Shown here piece after piece: positions 1 to 11,939 of a stretch of 64,000 nt of DNA. A model generated the notes under the pieces. The model saw only the letters and a program-made list of their open reading frames with translations, was not told where the DNA came from and ran no database searches. Numbering within the stretch: the stretch's first letter is position 1; each line of letters begins with the position of its first letter. Source of the DNA: Cyanosarcina radialis HA8281-LM2 (lineage in GTDB: Bacteria; Cyanobacteriota; Cyanobacteriia; Cyanobacteriales; CCAP-1448); NCBI GenBank assembly GCA_019359615.1, contig JAHHHA010000006.1, forward strand, positions 62,001-126,000. The letters are read 5' to 3'. The position numbers were made by a program, and so were the translations under genes.

Positions 1-864
1 GTAAACCGCTCGAAGCGGACTGAGGGTAAAGGCAATCAAAATTCCTGGAACCGCTGCCAGCACCGGCCCGACTACAGGAATAAATTCCAACAGGGCGGCG
101 ATGATGCCCAACACCAGAGCCAGAGGAATATCTAACAACCACAGGCCGAGACTGACGACGATGCCGATTACCACCATCGAAATAATTCGCCCTAACAGCC
201 AGGCCCGCAGTCCTCGGACTACGCCGTCGATGACCTCCCGCGTCCGTTTTCGCCCTCTGGGGGGAACCAGGCTGACAATGCCGCTGCGATACAGATGGGG
301 ATCGATCGCCACAAACAGTCCGATAAATAGCACGAACAGGCCATTTGCCAGCACTCCCAGCGTCAGCGTAAAGGTATCCATCACTTGAGTGAGAACGTTG
401 TTGGGATCGAGCCAGGGATTGCTACCGCCAAAAATGCCACCGATGCCGTCTTGGCCGAATTGCTCGCTGGCGATCGCTTCGAGTTGTTCGATCGCCTTTC
501 CCACCTGCTCTACCAGCAGGTCTGCCTGGTTGAGAATTTCTGGCACCAGGAACCAGCCTAACGCACCCAACATCAATGCCAGCAGCAGGACGATCGCTCC
601 TAAAGCCCATTTCTCAGAGATGGGGGTTATCCGGGCCAGGGGTTTGGCCAGAGTTCTCAAGGCGATCGCCAGTAGCACTCCCAAAAAGACCAGCAGCAAG
701 ACATCAACGACTGCCCAGGAAAACCAGGCCATCAGGATAAATAGCCCCACCACGCCAACCGCTAACAGCACGCGGCTTAGATAGCTGCGGCGATGCCGTC
801 TTCTTGCCCCTAGCAATTTGAGGTGACGGGAATGATTCGTTCGTCGTTCTCGCGGTCGGGCCAT
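1..864 (-). CDS. AI-2E family transporter (PerM-like permease), cut by window start
   Basis: The frame is open from an ATG at 862-864 to the window edge, giving 288 codons without a stop; the C-terminus lies outside. The translation has a basic N-terminus rich in Arg and His, two adjacent hydrophobic stretches at about residues 28-65, a further segment near 80-100, then a soluble stretch and several more membrane segments. This arrangement and the late motif PVVGPVLAAVPGILIAF are typical of the AI-2E/PerM permease family (usually 340-390 residues). The substrate is unknown; family members include autoinducer-2 exporters and Na+/H+ antiporters. It ends 22 bases upstream of the debranching-enzyme stop, with both on the minus strand, so co-transcription is possible. 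Confidence 0.85.
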   Translation of the reverse strand, partial: MARPRERRTNHSRHLKLLGARRRHRRSYLSRVLLAVGVVGLFILMAWFSWAVVDVLLLVFLGVLLAIALRTLAKPLARITPISEKWALGAIVLLLALMLGALGWFLVPEILNQADLLVEQVGKAIEQLEAIASEQFGQDGIGGIFGGSNPWLDPNNVLTQVMDTFTLTLGVLANGLFVLFIGLFVAIDPHLYRSGIVSLVPPRGRKRTREVIDGVVRGLRAWLLGRIISMVVIGIVVSLGLWLLDIPLALVLGIIAALLEFIPVVGPVLAAVPGILIAFTLSPLRAVY

Positions 865-886
865 GCCGATCTATGCTCCGGTTGCC

Positions 887-3064
887 TTATACGTGGGATA
901 ACTGTAGAGTCTCAGGTGTCCAGGGCTGCCAGGATTGCCGTTCGATCGCGATTTGCCCGGACTGCACCACAGCATCCCAGCGGGTTTGTTCCCCTTCTCG
1001 CCAGAAACGTAAATCGACCTGGGCGTTGCCAATTTCGACCTGGCGGAGCGTAATATCTGGCAACCAATCTGGTAAGGCTGGATCGACCAAAAGTAAGCCG
1101 TTGGGCGCATCTGCCTGAAGTCCCAAGATCGCTTGCAGGAGTTGAAATACCGATGCCGCCGCCCATCCTTGGGGCACGTTGGCTTCTCGATAAGGGGCGG
1201 GAAAAGCTCCAACTTGGCGATCGATCCCGCCATAGAGTTCTGGAATGCGGTAGCTGGCAAAATGGCGGGCAGCGTCAAAAATCCCCTCGGCCACCTGGGC
1301 TACTTCTGCCGTCAAGCCATATCGCTTCAACCCCATGGCAATGATGCCGTTGTCGTGGGGCCAGACCGAACCCCGGTGATAGGAAAAGGGATTGTATGCC
1401 GGATTATCGGACGACAGGGTGCGAATGCCCCAACCGCTCCACATATCCGGTTGCAGGAGCCGTCGCCCTACCTGCACCGCCCGATCTGGCCGCACGATGC
1501 CGCTCCAGAGGCAGTGTCCCGGATTGGAGGCGATCGTCTTCACTGGCTGTTTATCGGGGTCTAGGGCAAAGGCGTAGAAGCCCAACTCCTCGCACCAAAA
1601 ACGTTCTTCAAACTGGGATTGCAACTTAGCTGCTTTTTGGCGCAACTCCGCCGCCCGCTGGCCTTCTCCCAACGCCTCAAATACTTCTGCCATTCGCATC
1701 CGAGCGTCGAAGGCATAGCCCTGCAACTCGCACAGTGCCTTGGGCGCTTGCACTTGGCTGCCGTCTGGATAAACGATCGCATCCCCAGAATCTTTCCACG
1801 CCTGATTGTCGATTCCTGCTGTCGATCGCTTCTGATACTCTTGAAAGCCATCGCTATCTAAGTCGCCGTAGCGATCGAACCAATCCAAGCCGCGATCGAT
1901 CGCCTCTCGGTAGTCGTGTAATAAAGATATGTCGCCGAGCCATTTCCAGGTTTCGTGCAGGGTAATTAAAAACAGAGCCGTAGTATCCGCCGCTCCGTAA
2001 TAGGGACTGTGGGGAATTTTCTGGAACGTTGCCAGTTCTCCCATCCGAATTTCGTGCAAAATCTTACCTGGTTCGGCATCGCGCCAGTCGTCGTACTCGG
2101 TAGCTTGCAGTTCCGCTAGCTTCTGCAAGCATCCCTTGGCAAAACCGGGATGGACGATCGCATTTTGCAGGCTGATGATTAAGCTATCGCGCCCGAACAG
2201 GGTGACGAATTTCGGCACCCCCGCCGCCGGAATCCAAATATCGGGGGAGAAATTATGATAGTCGTACAGCCGCATAGCTCCCAAATCGTCTAAGGATTGG
2301 CGATACAGGCGGGCGATGTCTTCCTGGGAAGACTCCATGACGGTGACGGTTTCCTCCCACTGCTGTTGTACCCGTTCTAAACCAGTAGCGATCGCTTCTT
2401 GATAGCTGAGTTCCAGAGGGCGACGGGAGTGCTGCTTATCCGACAGAATGTAGTGACAACAGGCGTGCCAGGTAGCTCCAGGCTCTAAAGCAATTTCAAA
2501 CACGATCCGGCCGTTGGCGTAGTGGGGTTGCAGGTTGCACTCTGCCACTCGATAGATAAAATGACGGCAAAAATCTTCGTTGATGTAAAGGGTGCGTAAT
2601 TCTTTTTCTTCTTTCACCCATTCGGTTTCTAACTGTCCCCGCCGTACCACTTTTTGAGATTCGACTTCAAAAATATCGGCAAAGTCCGATCTCAGGGCAA
2701 TTTCCAAGTTGAAGCGGACGGGTTCTAATCCGTAGTTAGTTAAGTCCAGTTCTTCCCGAATCCCTTCGCTGGCCACCCGACTGATGGTTAGGAATAGTTC
2801 GTTTTCAGCCACGGTGCGATCGTCGGTGGTAAGAGTGGGATTGAACAAATAAGTGCGAGCAGCATAATAGGCTGTTGCGGTCGAAGATAGCCGTTGCCAA
2901 GGTTTGCCGTCGATATAGCAGGCGTAATAACTGAGAAAGCGAGTGTCGTCTGTAAATACTCCCTGTTGGCGGCTGGTGGGATTGATATTGCCGTTGAGGT
3001 CTGTCACCATAAAGGTGCGACCGTGGTTAATGGTTAAAACAGGAGAACCAACGCTAATTCGCAT
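887..3064 (-). CDS. Glycogen debranching enzyme (amylo-alpha-1,6-glucosidase type)
   Basis: A 725-residue protein. The N-terminal third starts with VLTINHGRTFMVTDLNGNI and matches the GDE_N_bis beta-sandwich that precedes a glucoamylase-like catalytic domain. The C-terminal two thirds is an (alpha/alpha)6 barrel. FGRDSLI near residue 286, PYYGAADTTALFLI and SVWPHDNGIIAMG are typical of the amylo-alpha-1,6-glucosidase family. It should hydrolyse alpha-1,6 branch points of glycogen or limit dextrins in the cytoplasm. Length is normal for the family and no frameshift is seen. The ATG at 3064 directly begins the conserved MRISVG region, which supports this start. It lies upstream of the permease gene on the same strand. 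Confidence 0.9.
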   Translation of the reverse strand: MRISVGSPVLTINHGRTFMVTDLNGNINPTSRQQGVFTDDTRFLSYYACYIDGKPWQRLSSTATAYYAARTYLFNPTLTTDDRTVAENELFLTISRVASEGIREELDLTNYGLEPVRFNLEIALRSDFADIFEVESQKVVRRGQLETEWVKEEKELRTLYINEDFCRHFIYRVAECNLQPHYANGRIVFEIALEPGATWHACCHYILSDKQHSRRPLELSYQEAIATGLERVQQQWEETVTVMESSQEDIARLYRQSLDDLGAMRLYDYHNFSPDIWIPAAGVPKFVTLFGRDSLIISLQNAIVHPGFAKGCLQKLAELQATEYDDWRDAEPGKILHEIRMGELATFQKIPHSPYYGAADTTALFLITLHETWKWLGDISLLHDYREAIDRGLDWFDRYGDLDSDGFQEYQKRSTAGIDNQAWKDSGDAIVYPDGSQVQAPKALCELQGYAFDARMRMAEVFEALGEGQRAAELRQKAAKLQSQFEERFWCEELGFYAFALDPDKQPVKTIASNPGHCLWSGIVRPDRAVQVGRRLLQPDMWSGWGIRTLSSDNPAYNPFSYHRGSVWPHDNGIIAMGLKRYGLTAEVAQVAEGIFDAARHFASYRIPELYGGIDRQVGAFPAPYREANVPQGWAAASVFQLLQAILGLQADAPNGLLLVDPALPDWLPDITLRQVEIGNAQVDLRFWREGEQTRWDAVVQSGQIAIERQSWQPWTPETLQLSHV

Positions 3065-3077
3065 AATTTATCTCTAT

Positions 3078-3118
3078 TTTTGACTCTAATCCAAAATCCA
3101 AAATCCAAAATCTAAAAT
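3078..3118. repeat. Short tandem heptamer repeat (AATCCAA type)
   Basis: The motif CCAAAAT is repeated head to tail about four times between the debranching-enzyme start and the oxidoreductase stop. The same motif recurs at 31672-31706 upstream of the E2-like gene. This kind of heptamer tract is a short tandemly repeated repetitive sequence of the type common in cyanobacterial intergenic regions. No function can be read from it. Confidence 0.7.
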
Positions 3119-4074
3119 GACACTACAGGCAATACTTTCTCCCCAAAGGTTTCAATAAACTGTTGTTGCTCTCGATTGACGTTGTGCAAGGAAACGGTCT
3201 GAAAACCTAACTCGATATCCTGCTGAAGCCAATCGATATGCTGCTCTGGGTCGGCAGAAATGCGGACGTATTCGTACATATCTTCCGGTTTGACAAACTC
3301 GGCCGCCGCGTCAAACTGGTACGGGTGTCTCAGTTCTGCCAGCACCGGACTGTCAAAAATATTGGTACGCCACTGGTCGTAGGCTCCTTGCAGTGCCGTT
3401 TCTCGATCGCGATCGTAAGAAAGCTGGACCTTCAGGTACATCGGCTTATTTTCCCCGCCGCCGCGTCGAAATGCCTCTACCACCTGTTTGAGCTTGTCGT
3501 AGGGATGGGAAATGGTAATCAAACCATCTGCCCAACTCCCCAACCACTCAGCCGTTTTCGGCGTGATGGCGGCTCCGATAAGTTGGGGGGGATTGGCAGG
3601 TCGGGTATATAATTTTGCTTCCTCTACCCGTACCAGGCCGCGATGAGTCACTGTTTTCCCCGCCCACAGCGCCCGCATCACCTGCGCGCATTCGTGCAAC
3701 CGGAGATTGCGATCGGCTTTAATCGGAAAGGGCGTTCCCGTAATTGCTTCATTTAACGCCTGACCGCTGCCGACGGCGATCCAGAAGCGATCGGGAAACA
3801 TTTCCCCTAAAGTTGCAGCTGCCTGGGCAATAATGGCCGGATAATATCGCTGTCCGGGAGCGCAAACTACGCCAAAAGGCAGAGAAGTTGCCTGCATCGC
3901 CGCCCCCAGCCAAGACCAGGCGAAGCCGCTTTCTCCTTGGCGATCGCTCCAGGGATGGAAGTGGTCGGAACAGGTAATGGCAGTAAAACCTGCCTGTTCT
4001 GCCAGTCGGGCATATTTCAGCAGATTGCTGGGAGCAAACTGTTCGTGGGAGGCGTGGTAGCCAAACTGAATCAT
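3112..4074 (-). CDS. LLM-class flavin-dependent oxidoreductase (probable non-F420 flavinoid type)
   Basis: A 320-residue TIM-barrel protein of the luciferase-like monooxygenase superfamily. The start MIQFGYHASHEQFAPS, followed by YARLAEQAGFTAITCSDHFHPW, is the N-terminal signature of the group annotated as probable non-F420 flavinoid oxidoreductases. GERFW-like and GSGQALNE segments follow near residues 95-110. It should bind FMN and oxidise an unknown substrate in the cytoplasm. The first nine codons and the upstream promoter region are duplicated 1.1 kb away at 5182-5283, in front of a broken lipid-kinase gene. Length is normal for the group. Confidence 0.85.
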   Translation of the reverse strand: MIQFGYHASHEQFAPSNLLKYARLAEQAGFTAITCSDHFHPWSDRQGESGFAWSWLGAAMQATSLPFGVVCAPGQRYYPAIIAQAAATLGEMFPDRFWIAVGSGQALNEAITGTPFPIKADRNLRLHECAQVMRALWAGKTVTHRGLVRVEEAKLYTRPANPPQLIGAAITPKTAEWLGSWADGLITISHPYDKLKQVVEAFRRGGGENKPMYLKVQLSYDRDRETALQGAYDQWRTNIFDSPVLAELRHPYQFDAAAEFVKPEDMYEYVRISADPEQHIDWLQQDIELGFQTVSLHNVNREQQQFIETFGEKVLPVVSF

Positions 4075-4151
4075 GATGCCTAACGGGGGGTCGTCTTATC
4101 TTTTAGGGTCGATCGCCAATGTGACTAGAAAGTGACACGACGCGATCGCTA
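4050..4151. repeat. Direct duplication, copy A: first codons and promoter of the oxidoreductase
   Basis: About 102 bases covering codons 1-9 of the oxidoreductase and its 5' flank, down to a GCGATCGC, recur at 5182-5283 with only a few mismatches. Both copies have the same orientation. Copy A belongs to the intact gene, so it is likely the source. Confidence 0.9.
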
Positions 4152-4154
4152 AAA

Positions 4155-4388
4155 CTAACTCCTGGGAGAGGACAATTTCGTTTCGTCAGAACCAGAGCGA
4201 ACTGTCAGAGAGTCAGCAATTCGTTCCAATGCTGCGGTCTGCCGTTCGAGTAGCTGATTTTGCTCTTGTAGTTTTTCCAGTTGAGATTGCTGAGACAAAG
4301 CATTGCTGGTTTGGGGAACAAAAGGAGCGAGTAACCCGCAGCCTGAAAGCATTACGCACATCAGCAGTAGGACGATTATTCGATACAT
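4155..4388 (-). CDS. Small coiled-coil lipoprotein
   Basis: A 77-residue protein with a short signal peptide (MYRIIVLLLMCVM) and lipobox LSGC at residues 14-17, so Cys17 should be lipidated. The mature part, about 60 residues, is rich in Gln, Glu and Leu (QLEKLQEQNQLLERQTAAL) with heptad spacing typical of a coiled coil. It should be anchored to a membrane facing the periplasm or thylakoid lumen. I do not recognise a named family. It lies 80 bases downstream of the oxidoreductase start, on the same strand but upstream in transcription order, with no clear functional link. Confidence 0.75.
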   Translation of the reverse strand: MYRIIVLLLMCVMLSGCGLLAPFVPQTSNALSQQSQLEKLQEQNQLLERQTAALERIADSLTVRSGSDETKLSSPRS

Positions 4389-4541
4389 CTGACGATTCCT
4401 TCCGAGTTAATGATAACTATCGAGCTTGCTGACAAGGTAGAACCAAAATAATTGCGATCGCCACTAACAAAAGCATTAAATTAATAACAATTCAGATGAC
4501 TTTTATCCGCCCAAATTCAGCCTTTTAATAGAGGCACGAAT

Positions 4542-5206
4542 CTAACTATAGCCAGGCACGTAGACGGTTAACCCATGAGGAACGCAATCGATCTCAACTG
4601 GAGTCGTATGGCATAAGTCTCCATCCAGGGCAACTCGCTGAGGCGGATCGGTCTGGATGGCGATCTTTCTAGTGCGAAAACAGTAAACATCCTGGCGATC
4701 GACCCGCGTTCGGTGGCGGCGATCGTATCGGCTTCGTATCCGATCGCCACCTGTAGCGTTAAAATCTTGCCATTGCATCTAGCAATATCGACGCTACGAG
4801 TTACGCCTGAGAGAATAATACGGCTAGCAGCTTCTAGGTCGGTTGGAATGCCTAACACCGTGGCAAAGGAATTGAGAGTTCCAGTGGGAATCACCCCTAG
4901 AGGAATGCCCATACCGACAAGCGCATTAGCCACACCTGCGATCGTGCCATCGCCTCCAGCGGCAATGACGCTACGAACTCCTCCTCTCAGCGCCAGTTTA
5001 GCTAGCTGAGACGGTTCGATCTCTCTGGTCGTGAGATAGGTGGTGAGATGGCAGTGAGGTTCTAGAGTTCGTTGGATCGAAAATAATTTCCGATCGGGAT
5101 CGCCCTGGCCTGCTTGAGGATTGAAAATGAGTGCAACCGAGGGTGTCATGTCTGGATGCCTCCGCAAAAGCGCCTCTTTAGAGGCATGGTAGCCAAACTG
5201 AATCAT
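4542..5206 (-). pseudogene. Broken diacylglycerol/sphingosine kinase-family gene
   Basis: From the ATG at 5149 the frame encodes the N-terminal half of a DAGK/YegS-type lipid kinase: VALIFNPQAGQGDPD, the nucleotide-binding AAGGDGTIAGVANALV and IPTGTLNSFATVLGIP. After VAIGYEADTIAATERGSIARM the similarity stops. The family C-terminus (QTDPPQRVALDGDLCHTTP to LTVYVPG) reappears in another frame at about 4542-4660. Roughly 100 residues of the middle are missing and the frame is shifted, so a functional kinase is unlikely. The open frame also extends upstream to an ATG at 5206, where its first nine codons are copied from the oxidoreductase (MIQFGYHAS). Full-length relatives have about 300 residues. 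Confidence 0.85.
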
Positions 5207-5283
5207 GATGCCTAACGGGGGGTCGTCTTATCTTCTAGCTTCGATCGCCAATGTGACTAGAAAGTGACACGACGCGATCGCTA
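5182..5283. repeat. Direct duplication, copy B: transplanted promoter and start codons
   Basis: A near-identical copy of 4050-4151 that brings a promoter region and the codons for MIQFGYHAS in front of the broken lipid-kinase gene. Its other edge touches the stop of the decayed recombinase at 5281. The two copies bracket the lipoprotein and the kinase remnant. Confidence 0.9.
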
Positions 5284-5640
5284 CTGACCGTGAGTTGCCA
5301 GATGCACGATCCGGTGCGGCGATAGCTTCTTCCTAATCCCAGCAGCTTCGGCAGTGGCGGCCACGATTTGGTAGATCGCCGTTCCCATCAGTCGGTAGTC
5401 GTAACTGCACCGATCGAGGGCGATTAACAGGGGTTGATTGCCATCCAACTCTCGCCTGGCTTGCAACCAATCAGCTAGAGCCTCTACCGTCGGCTTCGAT
5501 AGGGTGACGGCCTCCTGCTGCTGCCCCCGCCCTTTCACCGCCAATCCAGCAGCGATCGCGAGCCGCAGAGTTTTGGTAGCAATTCCTTCAGGGGTGTGGC
5601 GGCTGATGATGGAAGAGTCCCTTTCCATTGGTGGTGTCAT
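5281..5640 (-). pseudogene. Tyrosine recombinase (phage integrase-like) remnant
   Basis: A 119-residue open frame that looks like the C-terminal core of a tyrosine recombinase with pieces missing. TPEGIATKTLRLAIAAGLAVKG joins the strand before the catalytic Arg region to QQQEAVTLSKPTVEALADWLQ. QIVAATAEAAGIRKKLSPHRIVHLATHG corresponds to the box carrying the HxxR motif, but the catalytic His-Arg context and the terminal Tyr are absent. Intact enzymes have about 300 residues. It probably derives from a decayed mobile element or a cyanobacterial XerC-like recombinase. No attachment site could be recognised nearby. Confidence 0.6.
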
Positions 5641-5826
5641 AGTAAAACAGTTCCTCGATCTGCGGTCGGATCTAGCTACCTGCTTCGATCGAACTTAATT
5701 TCTTTAGCTAAATGTTAAATCTTAAAACATCCTAAATTAGAGCTTTTATTCGTCAAAAAGAACTATTTTAAGGATTAAGACTCAGCAATTCTCGATTTTT
5801 CTCAGCAATTTTATCTGATGCTATCT

Positions 5827-8732
<2,906 letters not shown>

Positions 8733-8791
8733 GTAGTACCCTCATAACCGCCGCTGGGTACGATGTTTAAATTCGATCTGGAGTAGTATAA

Positions 8792-9640
8792 ATGTATCAG
8801 AAAGCTTACGGCATCATTGAAACCTTAGCACCGCTTCATGTGGGAGCAAGTGCGGGAGAAGAAACTGGCAATCTTAACTTAATTTTCCGCGACCAATTTA
8901 CCCAGACTGGGATTATTCCTGGGAGTTCGATTCGCGGTCGATTTCGGGCAGATATGCGATCGCGTCAAGCAGGTTCAGAAAATCAATGGTACGGACATGA
9001 AGCTGTTTCAGATGATGGAAATTCGACAGAAAATCTCACTACAGAAGCACTAGTAAAGTTTGAATATGCGTCCTTAGTTTGGCTTCCAGTATTTTGTCCC
9101 GGTCAACCTATAGTTTGGGTAACTTGCCGCCGATTGCTCAAACGCTATCAGCAGATTACTGGAAAACCAACTATTACAGAAGAAGGTAAAACCAAACCCG
9201 CCCCACTCCCCGACGTGGCAGATGCTAAAGTCAAAGGCGATCGCAAATTTCTCTTCTTTAATTTAGGCTTTTTAGATAACTTAAAGAAAAAGGAAAGCTT
9301 AGCCAATTGGGTTCCCGATGGGGTCGAACTAGATAACTTAGTCGTGGTTGATGATAGCGAAATCGGTATTATTCACGACATGGCACTTTATCGTCAAACT
9401 CGTACTAAACTAGAAAATAATGCCAAAAAAGTAGAAAATTTCTTTGGAGTGGAAGCTTTGCCAGAAGGAAGTATTTTGATATTTCCAATTGCCATTAAAA
9501 AGGCAGGTTGGCATCCCTTTGGTAATCGAGCATCTCAAAATCTTTATTTTGGCGGTTTGGAATCGATCGGGTTTGGTCGTTGTCAGGTGAAATTAGCATC
9601 AGAGGAGTACGAATTATGTCCTGGAAACCCTACGCTTTAG
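8792..9640 (+). CDS. cmr4: Type III-B CRISPR backbone RNase Cmr4
   Basis: A 282-residue RAMP protein that forms the repeated backbone of the Cmr complex and cuts target RNA at six-base intervals. The motif RDQFTQTGIIPGSSIRGRFR lies near residues 32-51; its Asp at about 33 corresponds to the catalytic Asp of the family, and GSSIRGRFR is the RAMP motif. The glycine-rich loop FGGLESIGFGRCQVKL is at the C-terminus. It begins 59 bases after cmr3 and its last 25 bases overlap cmr5. Nothing suggests loss of function. Confidence 0.93.
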   Translation: MYQKAYGIIETLAPLHVGASAGEETGNLNLIFRDQFTQTGIIPGSSIRGRFRADMRSRQAGSENQWYGHEAVSDDGNSTENLTTEALVKFEYASLVWLPVFCPGQPIVWVTCRRLLKRYQQITGKPTITEEGKTKPAPLPDVADAKVKGDRKFLFFNLGFLDNLKKKESLANWVPDGVELDNLVVVDDSEIGIIHDMALYRQTRTKLENNAKKVENFFGVEALPEGSILIFPIAIKKAGWHPFGNRASQNLYFGGLESIGFGRCQVKLASEEYELCPGNPTL

Positions 9641-10026
9641 ATCTAAAAGCTAGGCAATTAGTCAAAAATGCTCTGGAAGGAGATAGGGGAATTAAAGAAC
9701 CTAGCAAACAAGCTTTTAAAGAATCTTATAAAATGCGCGAGACTGTCGTTTACGGATTAGAACGATTTTGGGGTGAAGCTAAACGTCACGATGAGTCATC
9801 AGCTTTAGCTAAATATTGGAAAGCTACTTGGGATGTTTTGGTCGAAATTTTGGAAAAAGCCGATGTGAAGTTACCTAAACATAATGAAGTGGCAGCAATG
9901 GCAGATGATTTATGGAATTTACCGCGTGCGCGTGAAGACCAACAAATTGCACTAGCCGTTTTGACCCAACTATGCGATTGCATGGTGTGGTGGACGCAAC
10001 GATATAAAAACGATGCCAAACAATAA
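9616..10026 (+). CDS. cmr5: Type III-B CRISPR small subunit Cmr5
   Basis: A 136-residue alpha-helical protein beginning MSWKPYALDLKARQLVKN at the ATG at 9616, inside the 3' end of cmr4. The longer frame to 9580 has no family similarity. The size, the helical composition and ELVKQ-like N-terminal helix, and the place between cmr4 and cmr6 identify the small subunit that lines the Cmr filament beside the crRNA-target duplex. The 25-base overlap with cmr4 and 5-base gap to the next gene indicate one operon. Confidence 0.85.
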   Translation: MSWKPYALDLKARQLVKNALEGDRGIKEPSKQAFKESYKMRETVVYGLERFWGEAKRHDESSALAKYWKATWDVLVEILEKADVKLPKHNEVAAMADDLWNLPRAREDQQIALAVLTQLCDCMVWWTQRYKNDAKQ

Positions 10027-10031
10027 TTACT

Positions 10032-11939
10032 ATGTCTGACAAAAAATATAACAAAAACGACGTACCCCTAATGTATAGAGCGCAACTTGAAGGACGCTGC
10101 CAGTTGCATCGAATTTATAAACAAAGAGATTTGCAGGAAATTGCCAAAGAAGAAGGGTTAGGAAAAGCACAACAGTATTCCGTGCGCTGGGTGAATCAAT
10201 GGTTGGAAGTTCGAGAGGTGGGAGAAAATATCGCTCATCCCTTATTAGGCGATAACTTAGCTGAAGGGAGCGCCGAATTTCAAACCAAGAAATGGTGTAT
10301 TTCTTGGCGATTTGTCACCAATGGTGGTAAAGATGACGGGATTATCCGTCCATTAATTAGTGGCTCTGGTCTACCGTTTTATCCTGGTAGCAGTATGAAA
10401 GGAGCTTTTAGAGAAGCTTGTAAGCGAGAAGAACAAGCTGGGAGACTTCCACAAGGAACTAGCGATCGCTATTGCGGTCAAAAACTTAAAGATGGGGATT
10501 TTCAGCCTGGTATTCTCCGCTTTCATGGAGGCTATCCTGCTAATAAAAATTGGACGCAAAATTTGGTAGATATTGTGCATCCACAACAGGATTTTCAAGT
10601 TAAAGAAAATGCCGCTCATAGTGCTTATACATTGATTTCCTTATACAAACCGGAAATTATATTTGGCATTTCCACAAGTCAACCACAAGAAACCAATTGG
10701 GAGCAAGTATGGGAGATTTGGAAAAAGGCTTTAGGTTATGGGATAGGCTGCCGAGTCAGTAGTGGGTACGGACTAACAGATCGGATGGCAGGTGATGTTC
10801 TTTATCGAGCAAAGCTGTATGGGCAAGGCGCGGCTTCTAAACTTATCGATGGGCAGAAAGAATTTCGACCAAATATATTTAGAGCAGCAGTAAGAGGTCA
10901 TGCACTGCGAATATTTGGCGGGCTAAATCAGAGTTTAGCAGAAGATATAGTTGATGAACTATTTGGCGGTATTCGTTCTGGTAAAGAACAAGTGGGATTG
11001 CTAGGGATGGCATTTGAGCCAGATCCAGAGAGCCTAAAATGGGATTTTGTCAATGGAAGTGATGCTTACGAGATAACCGGAAAATTAATCTGGACGCTAA
11101 CAGGAAAACTCGACAAACCAGAACATCGTCTTGAATTAGTAACACTAATCGAAAAGTTAACTCAGTTTGCCATGCTACTGGGGGGGTTTGGAAAGTCTTG
11201 GCGACGTGCCGACCATCGAATATTTCATCCCAGATACAACAATCACTTAATTGGATGTCATTGGTATTGGGTTGATGATGATAATAAGCCCCAGGAAATC
11301 TCAGATGATGTCGCCATAGGTTATGCGAGAAAATTGATTAAAGAAACACTCGACGCAGCCGAAAAATGGATGAAACAAAAAGGTTTTGAGATTAAGCATC
11401 CTCCCATTACCGCTCAATCTCCAACTCCGACTCCAGCATCTAACCAAGATCCCTCCAACAAACTGCTATTAAATAAACCCATACTCAAAAAATCACAAAA
11501 GTCTGAATGGCGTGAAGCATGGCAGAGCGATCGCGTTCAAGTCTGGGGACGAATTGCCAAACATTCTGAAGACTCAAAGATAGTTCCTTTGCTGCATTCT
11601 CGTCAACAGTCTGGAAATCAGTCACCTCGAACACCTGGTTATTCTAATCAACCGAGTACGCCGCCAAATCAAAGCCTACCTTTGGCATTGCAGAAAGGGA
11701 AATCACCAGCCAACCAAGGTTCTAAACCTTATATTTATCGCACCTGTTTAACTGGTAGGGTCAAAGACGAAAGCAAATCTAACGAACCAACACAAATTGG
11801 TAGGCTATGGCATCGAATGTATCCTCTTAATGACAAAAAATACTTGGAAATAGTTACTATTTTCTTCAATGGATGTACAGAAGCAGAGTTGTTGCTCGAA
11901 TGGATTTCCTCTCAGAAAGAATGGCAACAGCTTTGGTAG
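10032..11939 (+). CDS. cmr6: Large RAMP protein: Cmr6 with a second, Cmr1-like RAMP region
   Basis: A 635-residue protein, about twice the usual Cmr6 length (250-300). Residues 60-255 contain the RAMP motif SGLPFYPGSSMKGAFREAC and a glycine-rich loop, GYGIGCRVSSGYG, typical of Cmr6. Residues 260-415 look like another RAMP fold, with FRAAVRGHALRIFGG and LGGFGKSWRRADHRIF resembling the insert motif and glycine loop of Cmr1. A Pro/Ser/Gln-rich linker spans about 455-560, and a compact C-terminal domain follows. No separate cmr1 lies in this operon, so the second half may supply the Cmr1 role. The double-RAMP reading is inference; the family membership is clear. Confidence 0.8.
   Translation: MSDKKYNKNDVPLMYRAQLEGRCQLHRIYKQRDLQEIAKEEGLGKAQQYSVRWVNQWLEVREVGENIAHPLLGDNLAEGSAEFQTKKWCISWRFVTNGGKDDGIIRPLISGSGLPFYPGSSMKGAFREACKREEQAGRLPQGTSDRYCGQKLKDGDFQPGILRFHGGYPANKNWTQNLVDIVHPQQDFQVKENAAHSAYTLISLYKPEIIFGISTSQPQETNWEQVWEIWKKALGYGIGCRVSSGYGLTDRMAGDVLYRAKLYGQGAASKLIDGQKEFRPNIFRAAVRGHALRIFGGLNQSLAEDIVDELFGGIRSGKEQVGLLGMAFEPDPESLKWDFVNGSDAYEITGKLIWTLTGKLDKPEHRLELVTLIEKLTQFAMLLGGFGKSWRRADHRIFHPRYNNHLIGCHWYWVDDDNKPQEISDDVAIGYARKLIKETLDAAEKWMKQKGFEIKHPPITAQSPTPTPASNQDPSNKLLLNKPILKKSQKSEWREAWQSDRVQVWGRIAKHSEDSKIVPLLHSRQQSGNQSPRTPGYSNQPSTPPNQSLPLALQKGKSPANQGSKPYIYRTCLTGRVKDESKSNEPTQIGRLWHRMYPLNDKKYLEIVTIFFNGCTEAELLLEWISSQKEWQQLW

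Noticed and set aside
1133-1564. A 143-codon plus-strand frame inside the debranching enzyme gene
   Set aside because: Shadow of a conserved coding region; no family similarity and no plausible start signal.
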